From: Leucobacter tenebrionis
Lineage (GTDB): Bacteria > Actinomycetota > Actinomycetes > Actinomycetales > Microbacteriaceae
Assembly (NCBI RefSeq): GCF_019884725.1
Contig: NZ_CP082322.1
Span: 1,798,001 to 1,862,000, forward strand
Direction: 5' to 3'
DNA length: 64,000 nucleotides
Shown here one piece after another: positions 25,350 through 34,098 of this stretch. Under the pieces are notes generated by a model. The model made no database searches, was not told the origin of the DNA, and was given only the letters and a program-made list of their open reading frames with translations. The position numbers and the translations under genes were made by a program. Within the stretch, counting starts at the first letter, position 1; each line of letters starts with the position of its first letter.

Positions 25350-26552
25350 ATGTGGGATGAGAGCTATGAGGCGGGCCACTTCGGCCCGCAACACGGACGA
25401 CTGCTGATCCGAAACCTTCGCGGTGTCGTCACGGGGCGCCTTGGAGACCAGGTGCGCGAGGTCGAAACGGTGCTGATCGAAAACGGTCGCATTATCGAGT
25501 TCGGGGGAGCGGCGGACGCTGCCGACGTGGTGGTCGATGCGCAGGGAGCGGTAGCGATCCCAGGTCTCTTTGACACTCACACCCATTTCGCGATCGGGGA
25601 CTTCAATCCCAAGCAGAACGCAATCGGATTCATCGAGAGCTATATGCACGGTGGTGTGACCTCCATGATGTCGGCGGGTGAGGTGCATTTCCCCGGGCGG
25701 CCCATGGATCGGGACGGCGTGAAGGCGGTTGCGGTCGCCGCAGCACGATCGTTTGAACTGAACCGACCCGGCGGCGTCAGAATCCATGGTGGTTCCCTGA
25801 TGACGGGTCCGTACATGGAGGAATCTGACTACGCTGAGCTCGCGGCAATGGGTATTTGGCTGATGAAGGTCGGTTTCGGCGGCTTTGACAAGCCCAAAGA
25901 CGCTGTGCCGCATGTGCGGTGGGCGCAGGAAGCAGGCTTCCTCGTGATGTCACACTCGGGAGGGGCTTCGTCAGTGCCGGGCATCGCGCCGATCACCGTT
26001 GACGATCTGCTTGCCATGGACCCTGACATTGCAGGACACATCAACGGTGGCACGACAAGTCTCCCCGATGCGGACGTGGAGCGGCTCGTCAAGGAGTCCC
26101 GCGCAGCGCTGCAGCTCGTCCAGGCGGGGAACCTCTCAGCAAGTCTCAAGATCCGCGAGCTCGCCGCCGAGAATGACGGCCTTTCACGCATCATTCTCGG
26201 ATCGGATACCCCGTCAGGCACGGGAGTTATGCCCATGGCCATCATCAAGACGATCGCCGAGCTCTCCTCGATTGGCCGCATCGATCCGACCGAAGTGATC
26301 GCTTACGCCACCGGAAACGCCGGCCGCGTGCTCCGCCGAGAGGAGGGCATCCTCGAAGAGGGGCGTCCCGCAGACCTGGTGCTGCTGCAGGAGCCGACCG
26401 GAGGTTCGCAGGACCACCCGCTGAAGTCCATCGCTCGTGGCGACATCCCCGGTATCGCAGGAGTCATCATCGACGGGCAAATTCGCGCCCAGCGCAGCCG
26501 CAACTCGCCGGCGCCCTCCCGCCTGATCACGGTGCGCTCTTCGGCCGCATAG
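25350..26552 (+). CDS. Enamidase-like metal-dependent amidohydrolase
   Basis: A 400-residue amidohydrolase with AAGGAG before its ATG. It matches Eubacterium barkeri enamidase (6-oxo-1,4,5,6-tetrahydronicotinate hydrolase), as I recall that sequence, along most of its length: MSAGEVHFPGRPMDRDG, HINGGTTSLP, GSDTPSGTGVMP and SIARGDIPGIAGVIIDGQ. Metal ligands are His77 and His79 (THTH), His202 (SHSGG), His230 (HINGG) and Asp286 (SDTPSG). Lys173 occupies the bridging position where enamidase appears to have Glu, as in carboxylated-Lys amidohydrolases. It likely hydrolyses a cyclic enamide or related amide; the substrate is not known. Confidence 0.82.
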   Translation: MWDESYEAGHFGPQHGRLLIRNLRGVVTGRLGDQVREVETVLIENGRIIEFGGAADAADVVVDAQGAVAIPGLFDTHTHFAIGDFNPKQNAIGFIESYMHGGVTSMMSAGEVHFPGRPMDRDGVKAVAVAAARSFELNRPGGVRIHGGSLMTGPYMEESDYAELAAMGIWLMKVGFGGFDKPKDAVPHVRWAQEAGFLVMSHSGGASSVPGIAPITVDDLLAMDPDIAGHINGGTTSLPDADVERLVKESRAALQLVQAGNLSASLKIRELAAENDGLSRIILGSDTPSGTGVMPMAIIKTIAELSSIGRIDPTEVIAYATGNAGRVLRREEGILEEGRPADLVLLQEPTGGSQDHPLKSIARGDIPGIAGVIIDGQIRAQRSRNSPAPSRLITVRSSAA

Positions 26553-26596
26553 AGAAACCTCCAAGGATGCGCTGCGCCCAAGCGCCCTTGGTGGAC

Positions 26597-26632
26597 AATG
26601 GGGCGTACAGGCTAGAGCCTGTACGCCCCATT
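26597..26632 (+). terminator. Rho-independent terminator of the cassette operon
   Basis: A perfect 17-bp stem (26597-26613 with 26616-26632, GC-rich, core GGGGCGTACAGGCT) with a 2-nt loop, followed by TGTGTT. It lies 45 bp after the enamidase-like gene. Confidence 0.85.
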
Positions 26633-26702
26633 TGTGTTAGAGAAGGAGATAGATCGTGCTTCTTAAATCCTCCTCGCATAAGTACTCATGCGACATCGGA
26701 CG

Positions 26703-28123
26703 GTCAAGCCCCGTGAGGTGGTGTAGCGGTCGGTGATCCTTCTGCTGGTGATGTTGGTTAGGCGCTGAGTTCGAGGACGGGGTGGGTCACCTCCTCGATG
26801 CTGGTGTCGGCGACGAGGGTGAGTCGGGACTTCGCGAGGATGTCGAGTCCGAGGTAACGGCGTCCTTCGGCCCATTCGTCGGTCTGCTCGGCGAGGACGG
26901 CGCCGACGAGGCGGATGATCGCGTCCCGGTTGGGGAAGATCCCGACGGAGTCGGTGCGTCGGCGGATCTCGCGGTTGAGGCGCTCGTTGGGGTTGTTGGA
27001 CCAGATCTGCTGCCAGAGCCCCTCGGGGAACCCGGTGAACGCGAGGATGTCCGCCCGGGCGGTGTCGAGGTGCTCGAACGCCTCGGGCAGTTTCCCGTCG
27101 ACGTAGTCCAGCAGTCGGTCGAACTGGGCGTTGACGGCGTCGGCGTCGGGTTGATCGTAGACAGAGTGGAGCATCGCTTTCACTGCTGACCACATGGTTT
27201 TCGGCGTCACGCTCATGAGGTTCGCGGCGTAATGGGTTCTGCATCGTTGCCAGACCGCGCCGGGCAGGTTCGCCGCGATCGCCTCTACCAGGCCCTGGTG
27301 GGCGTCGGAGGTGACCAGGCGCACCCCGCCGAGGCCGCGGGCGACGAGGTCGGCGAAGAACGAGTTCCAGGCCGCTCCCGTCTCACTCGTCGCCACTCGC
27401 AGGCCCAGGACCTCGCGGCGGCCATCGGCGTTGACGCCGGTCGCGATCAGCACGACCGCATTGATGACCCGGCCGCCTTCGCGGACCTTCATCGTGAGCG
27501 CGTCGGCGGCGACGAACGTGAACGGCCCGGCGTCGTCGAGCGGGCGGTGCCGGAACTGATCGACGTGCTCGTCGAGATCCGCCGCCATCCGCGAGACCTG
27601 CGACTTCGACAGGGAGTGGATCCCGAGGGTCTTCACGAGCTTGTCCATCCGGCGAGTCGAGACGCCAGCGAGATAGCAATCCGCGACCACCGTGATCAGC
27701 GCCGTCTCCGCTCGTTTACGCCGCTCCAGCAGCCACTCCGGGAAGTACGTGCCCTGCCGCAGCTTCGGGATCGCGACATCGATCGTGCCGACACGGGTGT
27801 CCAGGTCGCGGTGCCGGTACCCGTTTCGCTGCGCGGTGCGGTCCGGTGAGGGCTTGCCCCATTCCGCGCCGACCACGGCGTCCGCATCCGCGGACAGCAG
27901 CGCGTTGATCATCGTCTGCAGCAGGTTTGCGCATCAGATCGGGCGACGCGTCGAGAAGGGCTTCAGCGAGCACGCTCGCAGGGTCGAGAATACGAGGAGC
28001 GGTCATCGTGATGATGCCTTTCGAGTGGGGTGTGAGAGTTTCCTCGAAGGATCACACGGTGACCGCGCCCACGTTCACGACGAGGCCGGCCACCGCGGGC
28101 TACACCACTTTATGGGGCACTAC
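26703..28123 (-). mobile_element. IS256-family insertion sequence, copy 2 (inverted)
   Basis: A 1421-bp element in opposite orientation to copy 1. The inner end reads GTCAAGCCCCGTGAGGTGGT; the outer end, read inward, is GTAGTGCCCCATAAAGTGGT. The untranslated 5' region is clearly more diverged from copy 1 than the transposase. No target duplication is seen (ATCGGACG on the left, TGCGAACG on the right). Its outer end cuts an integrase gene at 28124. Confidence 0.8.
26758..28006 (-). pseudogene. IS256-family transposase, frameshifted near the N-terminus
   Basis: The native start (MTAPRILDPASVLAEALLDA) at 28006 runs about 26 codons to SPDLMR, then shifts frame. The minus strand reads CGCAAACCTGCTGCAG where copy 1 has CGCAGTCTGTTGCAG; one extra A near 27927-27929 explains it. 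After the shift the sequence continues unbroken to 26758 with the catalytic Asp and Glu blocks intact. An internal ATG at 27912 could give a 384-residue protein lacking about 30 residues. Either inactivation or a sequencing error would explain the shift. Confidence 0.8.
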
Positions 28124-28499
28124 TGCGAACGGTTCCAGCAGCCCGCAGCTTGCCTCGCTTGTTCCGCCGAGTACGGATCATCTCCAGCCACTTGTTGGCG
28201 TACTCGGTGAAGCCGATCGAACGTGCTTCTTCCGCTGCCGCCTCGGCCCGGCGCCGGGCGGCGGTCACGGATGGTGGTTCCCACGATCCACGCGCGATTT
28301 GCGTGTGGACGCTGGCGAGCCACTCACGGGCGTCGGTCTTGGTGAGGAAGGTGAGCGGCTTGTCATCGTCGGTACGAGCCGTGTACATCTCTCCATCAGG
28401 TCCGGGATATCGCGCCTGCCAGCGCCCCGAGGGGAGCTTCCGCAGGCTCCCCCACCCTTCGCGTCTCGATGATCCGCCCCGCCAGTTCTTGTCGTTCAT
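28124..28499 (-). pseudogene. Tyrosine recombinase (phage-type integrase), 5' half only
   Basis: About 125 residues from the ATG at 28499 to the IS256 end. The N-terminus (REGWGSLRKLPSGRWQARY, then LTFLTKTDAREWLASV) is an AP2-like arm-binding domain. FTEYANKWLEMIRTRRNKRG begins the SAM-like core-binding domain. The catalytic domain is missing. The sequence at the other outer end of the IS pair (before 18124) is not integrase, so the lost half has been deleted. It marks an older integrative element at this locus. Confidence 0.85.
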
Positions 28500-28784
28500 G
28501 ATGCCCTCCAACTGCCTGGAGCGGACTCGAATCGCCGGTCATGCCATTGCGTGCCACAGAGCGCCAAAGCATCGTAGATACCCTTGTTGATCTGGGCTTT
28601 CTCCAAGTCAGCGCGTTGCGCCATGGCACGATCTGGCACGGCTCGGGTGGCGAGCCGAAGGCGCTTTCCCCTCGGCGGGCCACTCCGCTCTCGCTGACGA
28701 GGTGCCCTCGTGCCTCCCCCGTGCCATACCGAACGGGTACTGATGTTCATTTCCGACCTCCTGTGTCCATTGGGAGGTGGTACG
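28500..28784. other. Integrase upstream region with small ORF and tRNA-3'-end-like sequence
   Basis: On the minus strand an 84-codon frame (28750 to 28496) has an excellent AGGAGG site and overlaps the integrase ATG (ATGA), so it could be a small excisionase-position gene, though its sequence is basic and unfamiliar. It includes GGCGATTCGAGTCCGCT (within 28520-28545, minus strand), which resembles a tRNA T-arm. This may be a remnant attachment site. Both readings are weak. Confidence 0.3.
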
Positions 28785-28844
28785 AAAAAGGGCCCGGAAC
28801 TGCAGTTTCCTGCGATTCCGGGCCCTCATCAGCCCTTTCGGGCT
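28785..28844 (-). terminator. Terminator of the nrd operon
   Basis: On the minus strand an AGCCC/GGGCT hairpin (28831-28844) is followed by an 11-bp stem (28816-28826 with 28789-28799, core GGGCCCGGAA) and then a run of T (28785-28789). It lies 20-80 bp after the nrdF stop. Confidence 0.85.
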
Positions 28845-28863
28845 ACAGGCTCAAACTGAACTC

Positions 28864-29877
<1,014 letters not shown>

Positions 29878-29885
29878 TCAGAGTG

Positions 29886-32069
29886 TCACAGCATGCAGCT
29901 GACGCACTCGGACATGTCGGTGCCCTCGAGCGCGAGCTGACGCAGGCGGATGTAGTAGATCGTCTTGATGCCCTTGCGCCATGCGTAGATCTGCGCCTTG
30001 TTGATGTCGCGAGTCGTCGCGGTGTCCTTGAAGAACAGCGTCAGCGACAGCCCCTGGTCGACGTGCTGCGTCGCAGCGGCGTACGTGTCGATGATCTTCT
30101 CGGGGCCGATCTCGTAGGCGTCCTCGTAGTACTCGAGGTTGTCGTTCGTGAGGAACGGCGCCGGGTAGTACACGCGACCCAGCTTGCCCTCCTTGCGGAT
30201 CTCGATCTTCGAGGCGATCGGGTGGATCGACGAGGTCGAATTGTTGATGTACGAGATCGAGCCGGTGGGCGGCACAGCCTGGAGGTTCTGGTTGTACAGA
30301 CCGTGCTCCATGACCTTCGCCTTGAGCTCGCGCCAGTCCTGCTGCGTGGGGATCGCGATGTTCGCGTTCGCGAACAGCTCGCGCACCCGCTCGGTCGCGG
30401 GCTCCCACACCTGCTCGGTGTACTTGTCGAAGAACTCGCCCGAGGCGTACTTCGAGTCGGCGAAGCCGTCGAAGCTCGTGCCGCGCTCGCGCGCGATCGT
30501 GTTCGACGCTTGCAGGGCGTGGAAGAGGATCGTGTAGAAGTAGATGTTCGTGAAGTCGATGCCCTCTTCGCTGCCGTAGTGCACGCGCTCGCGCGCCAGG
30601 TAGCCGTGCAGGTTCATCTGGCCGAGGCCGATGGCGTGGGACTTCTCGTTGCCGTCCTCGACCGAGCGCACCGACGAGATGTGGCTCATATCGCTCACCG
30701 CGGTGAGCGCGCGGATCGACAGCTCGACGCTCTTGCCGAAGTGCTCGCCGTCCATCATCATGGCGATGTTCATCGAGCCCAGGTTGCAGCTGATGTCCTT
30801 GCCGATCGCGTCGTAGCTGAGATCTTCGTTGTAGGTGGTCGGGGTGTTGACCTGCAGGATCTCGGAGCAGAGGTTCGACATATTGATGCGGCCCTTGATC
30901 GGGTTGGCCCGGTTCACCGTGTCCTCGAACACGATGTAGGGGTACCCCGACTCGAACTGCAGCTCGGCGATGGTCTGGAAGAAGTGACGGGCACTGATCT
31001 TGGTCTTCTTGATGCGGGCATCGTCGACCATCTCGTAGTACTTCTCGGAGAGCGCGATGTCGCCGAAGGGCACGCCGTAGATGCGCTCGACGTCGTAGGG
31101 CGAGAACAGGTACATGTCCTCGTTCTTCTTGGCGAGCTCGAAGGTGATGTCGGGCACGACCACACCCAGCGAGAGCGTCTTGATGCGGATCTTCTCGTCG
31201 GCGTTCTCGCGCTTGGTGTCGAGGAACTTCATGATGTCGGGGTGGTGGGCCGACAGGTAGACGGCGCCGGCGCCCTGGCGCGCGCCGAGCTGATTCGCGT
31301 AGCTGAAGCTGTCTTCGAGCAGCTTCATCACGGGGATGATGCCCGAAGACTGGTTCTCGATCTTCTTGATCGGAGCACCGGCCTCGCGGATGTTCGACAG
31401 GGAGAGCGCGACGCCGCCGCCGCGCTTCGAGAGCTGCAGCGAGGAGTTGATGCCGCGGGAGATCGACTCCATGTTGTCTTCGATGCGCAGCAGGAAGCAC
31501 GACACCAGCTCGCCGCGCTGCGCCTTGCCCAGGTTCAGGAAGGTGGGCGTCGCCGGCTGGAAACGACCGGAGATGATCTCGCGCACGTACCCTCGGGCGA
31601 GCTCCTCGTCGCCCTGGGCGAGGCCGAGCGCGACCATCACCACACGGTCCTCGAAGCGCTCGAGGTAGCGCTTGCCGTCGAACGTCTTGAGGGCGTAGGA
31701 GGTGAAGAACTTGAAAGCGCCGAGGAACGTCGGGAAGCGGAACTTCATGGCGAACGCCTCGTCGCGCAGCTTCTCGATGAAGTCGAACGAGTACTGCTCG
31801 ATGAGCTCGCGCTCGTAGTAGTCGTTGTCGAGCAGGTAGCGCATGCGCTCTTCGAAGTTGTGGAAGAACACCATGTTCTGGTTGACGTGCTGCAGGAAGT
31901 ACTGGCGCGCGGCCTCGCGATCCTTGTCGAACTGGATCTTGCCGTCGGCGTCGTACAGGTTGAGCATCGCGTTCAGCGAGTGGTAATCCATGTCGCTGAT
32001 CTTCGACGACTCGTGGCCGGCCTCGATCACGGCGCTCGCTGCGTCAGCGGCTGTTACTGCAGAGCCCAA
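29886..32069 (-). CDS. nrdE: Class Ib ribonucleotide reductase, alpha subunit
   Basis: A catalytic subunit of about 727 residues reducing NDPs to dNDPs. Sequence hallmarks include [39 protein letters not shown] with an active-site Cys, [12 protein letters not shown], and the C-terminal redox pair in SECVSCML. The start is uncertain: TTG at 32069 has AAGGA upstream and overlaps the nrdI end by 16 nt; GTG at 32030 and ATG at 31991 are alternatives, and the open frame reaches 32153. There is no allosteric ATP-cone, as usual for class Ib. Confidence 0.93.
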   Translation of the reverse strand: MGSAVTAADAASAVIEAGHESSKISDMDYHSLNAMLNLYDADGKIQFDKDREAARQYFLQHVNQNMVFFHNFEERMRYLLDNDYYERELIEQYSFDFIEKLRDEAFAMKFRFPTFLGAFKFFTSYALKTFDGKRYLERFEDRVVMVALGLAQGDEELARGYVREIISGRFQPATPTFLNLGKAQRGELVSCFLLRIEDNMESISRGINSSLQLSKRGGGVALSLSNIREAGAPIKKIENQSSGIIPVMKLLEDSFSYANQLGARQGAGAVYLSAHHPDIMKFLDTKRENADEKIRIKTLSLGVVVPDITFELAKKNEDMYLFSPYDVERIYGVPFGDIALSEKYYEMVDDARIKKTKISARHFFQTIAELQFESGYPYIVFEDTVNRANPIKGRINMSNLCSEILQVNTPTTYNEDLSYDAIGKDISCNLGSMNIAMMMDGEHFGKSVELSIRALTAVSDMSHISSVRSVEDGNEKSHAIGLGQMNLHGYLARERVHYGSEEGIDFTNIYFYTILFHALQASNTIARERGTSFDGFADSKYASGEFFDKYTEQVWEPATERVRELFANANIAIPTQQDWRELKAKVMEHGLYNQNLQAVPPTGSISYINNSTSSIHPIASKIEIRKEGKLGRVYYPAPFLTNDNLEYYEDAYEIGPEKIIDTYAAATQHVDQGLSLTLFFKDTATTRDINKAQIYAWRKGIKTIYYIRLRQLALEGTDMSECVSCML

Positions 32070-32455
32070 AACTGTTCCAATCCTTCTTGGACGGCTGTGA
32101 CGTCGTCCGGGGTTCCAAAGAGTTCGAATCGATAGAGGAAGGGCACCTGGCACTTCCGGGCGATGATGTCGCCCGCGATCCCGTAGGCCTCACCGAAGTT
32201 GGTGTTGCCGGCCGCCATCACACCGCGCAGCAGCTTGCGATTGCGCTCGTCGTTCAGAAAGCGGATCACCTGCTTGGGCACGGCCCGCGTCTCGGGCCCG
32301 CCGCCGTAAGTGGGAACGAGCAGCACATACGGCTCGGAGACCACGAGCGGCTCCTCGCGCGGGTACAGGGGAATGCGCAGAGCCGGGCGATCGAGCTTCT
32401 GGACGAAACGATGCGTGTTGCCCGAGACGCTGGAGAAGTACACCAGGTCGGTCAT
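32054..32455 (-). CDS. nrdI: NrdI flavodoxin-like ribonucleotide reductase activator
   Basis: A 133-residue flavodoxin-like protein. The FMN-phosphate loop is [12 protein letters not shown] and the second FMN contact is [22 protein letters not shown] and the Cys nearby are also typical. NrdI supplies oxidant for Mn(III)2-tyrosyl radical assembly in NrdF. The ATG at 32455 is preferred over an in-frame GTG at 32464 because GGAGG lies 8 nt before it. It overlaps the nrdE start. Confidence 0.95.
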   Translation of the reverse strand: MTDLVYFSSVSGNTHRFVQKLDRPALRIPLYPREEPLVVSEPYVLLVPTYGGGPETRAVPKQVIRFLNDERNRKLLRGVMAAGNTNFGEAYGIAGDIIARKCQVPFLYRFELFGTPDDVTAVQEGLEQFWALQ

Positions 32456-32503
32456 GTTCTCCACCTCCGAGCGATCCCCCGGGCCCCTCGGCCCCTCGCT
32501 GCT

Positions 32504-32553
32504 GAACCGCTGCGGCGGGCCGAGCCCCCGGGCTCCACCCGCCGCAGCGGTTC
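32504..32553. other. Long GC-rich hairpin between nrdH and nrdI
   Basis: Arms 32504-32519 and 32538-32553 are a perfect 16-bp inverted repeat (GAACCGCTGCGGCGGG) with an 18-nt GC-rich loop. It lies inside the nrd operon with no U tract, so an attenuator, processing site or mRNA stabiliser is more likely than a simple terminator. Confidence 0.7.
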
Positions 32554-32614
32554 GAAATGATGACAGTGCGTCGGGCGCACGATGAACGCATCACCAGGCC
32601 CGATCCCGAGTCGC

Positions 32615-32848
32615 TTACGCGAGGCGCCCGGCGAGCTCCGAGATCTTGTCGGGGCGGAAGCCCGACCAGTGCTCGTCGTCGGTCACCACCACGGGAGCCT
32701 GGAGGTAGCCGAGCTCCTTCACCGTTTCCAGCGCCGCCTCGTCCTGCGAGAGGTCGAGCACGTCGTACTCGATCCCCTTGCTGTCGAGCGCCCGATAGGT
32801 CGCCGTGCACTGCACGCACGACGGCTTGGTGTACACCGTGATGGCCAT
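32615..32848 (-). CDS. nrdH: NrdH glutaredoxin-like reductant
   Basis: A 77-residue redoxin with the active site CVQC (TKPSCVQCTATYRAL) and the class signature HWSGFRPDKISEL. NrdH passes electrons from thioredoxin reductase to NrdE. The ATG at 32848 follows GAGGGGCGTGAA, and the upstream in-frame extension to 32866 is short and less likely. It is the first gene of the operon, behind NrdR boxes. Confidence 0.95.
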   Translation of the reverse strand: MAITVYTKPSCVQCTATYRALDSKGIEYDVLDLSQDEAALETVKELGYLQAPVVVTDDEHWSGFRPDKISELAGRLA

Positions 32849-32888
32849 TTCACGCCCCTCTTTCAAAAGTCACGCGCCCCGCCCGGGG

Positions 32889-32934
32889 CACTACATATAG
32901 TGAACCACACCTGCACCGACCACAAGATGCAGTA
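32889..32934 (-). promoter_or_regulatory. Paired NrdR boxes upstream of nrdH
   Basis: CACTACATATAGTG (32889-32902) matches the known NrdR-box form (like CACTATATCTAGTG) at 12 of 14 positions. A weaker box, CACAAGATGCAGTA (32921-32934), begins exactly 32 bp away, about three helical turns, the usual spacing. The rest of 32849-33155 shows only AT-richer promoter-like sequence and no gene. Confidence 0.75.
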
Positions 32935-33155
32935 GTTACAACGCTGTAGTTTTCCACTTTATTTCCACCGCCGCCGGGCGCCGCTTGGGGAGAACTTTCG
33001 GCGGAGTTCCGCGTCTCTCACGGGGTTATCCACAGGTCGATCGGCCCGAAAAATTTTTCCCCCACACCCGCTCCCCGGCGTGTCGCCAGCACCACCCCGT
33101 CAGCACCTCCAAGGCGGCACGAAACACCCTCGATACTCGCCCGGCGGGCCCCGGT

Positions 33156-33542
33156 TCAGAGTGCGATCGGCCACAGCAGCTCCCTCCCGTCGGGCTGGAA
33201 CCAGCGCAGCACGAGCATCGCGTCGGACGCCTCCGAGGCCCGCGATCCGCCTCGCCCGCGCACCACCACCCGCAGTCGCTCCTCCGGATACACCGTGCGC
33301 GGCAGCGACAGCCCCAGCATGCCGTCGCCCGCGAGCGCGAATCGCACCGAGTGCAGCGGCCCTTCACCGCAGTGCTCGACCTCGATCACCCCCGCAGCCG
33401 ACCTGCCCACCACGCGCCAGGGCACCGGCACGGGGCCACCGCCCTCGTGCCTGGCCGGCTGTGTCTCCTCCGCACGCCGGCTCGGCAGGAGACGCCCGCG
33501 AGGGGGCGATTGCAGCCGGGTGGTGAGACGGAAGGGGTTCAT
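33156..33542 (-). CDS. Hypothetical protein
   Basis: A 128-residue soluble protein that I do not recognise. The first 40 residues are basic and Pro/Arg-rich; the rest looks beta-rich (VIEVEHCGEGPLHSVRFALA, then LRVVVRG and AMLVLRWFQPDGREL), consistent with a small immunoglobulin-like or beta-sandwich domain. No signal peptide or TM is seen. It stands alone between rlmH and the nrd promoter with a weak GTGAGGG ribosome site. Confidence 0.6.
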   Translation of the reverse strand: MNPFRLTTRLQSPPRGRLLPSRRAEETQPARHEGGGPVPVPWRVVGRSAAGVIEVEHCGEGPLHSVRFALAGDGMLGLSLPRTVYPEERLRVVVRGRGGSRASEASDAMLVLRWFQPDGRELLWPIAL

Positions 33543-33639
33543 GCCCTCACGCTAAACCGCACCACTGACATTGTGAGTGGTCTGACCGAGGGCCGCGTCC
33601 ACCCGCCCAGCACCACGCACCGACGCGCAACCGGCCCGT

Positions 33640-34098
33640 CTACACGTGGTGATACGGCCGTCCGGCCGAGATCTCCTGCGCCCGGTACAGCTGCTCGGCG
33701 AGGATCAGACGCACGAGCTGGTGCGGGAATACCAGCTTCGACAGGCTCCACACGAAGTCGGCGCGCTCGCGCACGCGATCCGCCACCCCGTACGCGCCCC
33801 CGATGACCACCGTCACCGCCCGACCCGCGTCGAATGCTCCCTGCAGCTTCGAGGCGAGCACCGGCGACTCCACATTGCGCCCGCGCTCGTCGAGCAGCAC
33901 CAGGTAGGCGTCGCGATCCACCTTCGCGAGAATGCGCTCGGATTCCTCCGCGCGAGCGGCATCCCCCTCGCGGGAGGAGTGCGGCAGCAGCTGCCATCTC
34001 GCGTCGAACGGCTTGCGCAGACGCTTCTCGTAGCGGTCGATACCCTCGGCGACCCACGACTCGTGGCGTTTTCCGACGGCGAGGATCCTGATCGTCAC
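33640..34098 (-). CDS. rlmH: 23S rRNA (pseudouridine1915-N3)-methyltransferase RlmH
   Basis: A 152-residue SPOUT methyltransferase. The SAM-binding trefoil-knot motifs are present: LLDERGRNVESPVLAS, VTVVIGGAYGVADRVR, and the C-terminal FPHQLVRLILAEQLYRAQEISAGRPYHHV, which is nearly invariant in RlmH. The GTG start overlaps the stop of the upstream aminotransferase gene (GTGA), so the two are translationally coupled. RlmH methylates helix 69 of 23S rRNA in assembled ribosomes. Confidence 0.95.
   Translation of the reverse strand: MTIRILAVGKRHESWVAEGIDRYEKRLRKPFDARWQLLPHSSREGDAARAEESERILAKVDRDAYLVLLDERGRNVESPVLASKLQGAFDAGRAVTVVIGGAYGVADRVRERADFVWSLSKLVFPHQLVRLILAEQLYRAQEISAGRPYHHV

Larger units (their letters stand above)
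18124..28123. mobile_element. Putative composite transposon bounded by inverted IS256-type elements
   Basis: Two related IS256-family elements in opposite orientation enclose an IS3 element and a six-part cassette (PLP lyase, LysR, MHS transporter, RidA, enamidase-like hydrolase, terminator). Both outer ends begin with the same ten bases, GTAGTGCCCC read inward. The interior is visibly less GC-rich than the core genome. No target duplication is seen at the outer ends (8 bp outside: ACCTTTAC on the left, TGCGAACG on the right), so insertion as one unit is not proven; flanking deletion or separate arrivals are possible. Confidence 0.55.

Noticed and set aside
18124-28123. Matched 8-bp target duplication for a composite transposon
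   Set aside because: I compared outer, inner and cross-paired flanks of both IS256 copies, including the inversion arrangement; no pair matches.
28520-28545. Complete tRNA gene
   Set aside because: Only a T-arm-like piece is seen; no acceptor, D- or anticodon-arm could be built around it.
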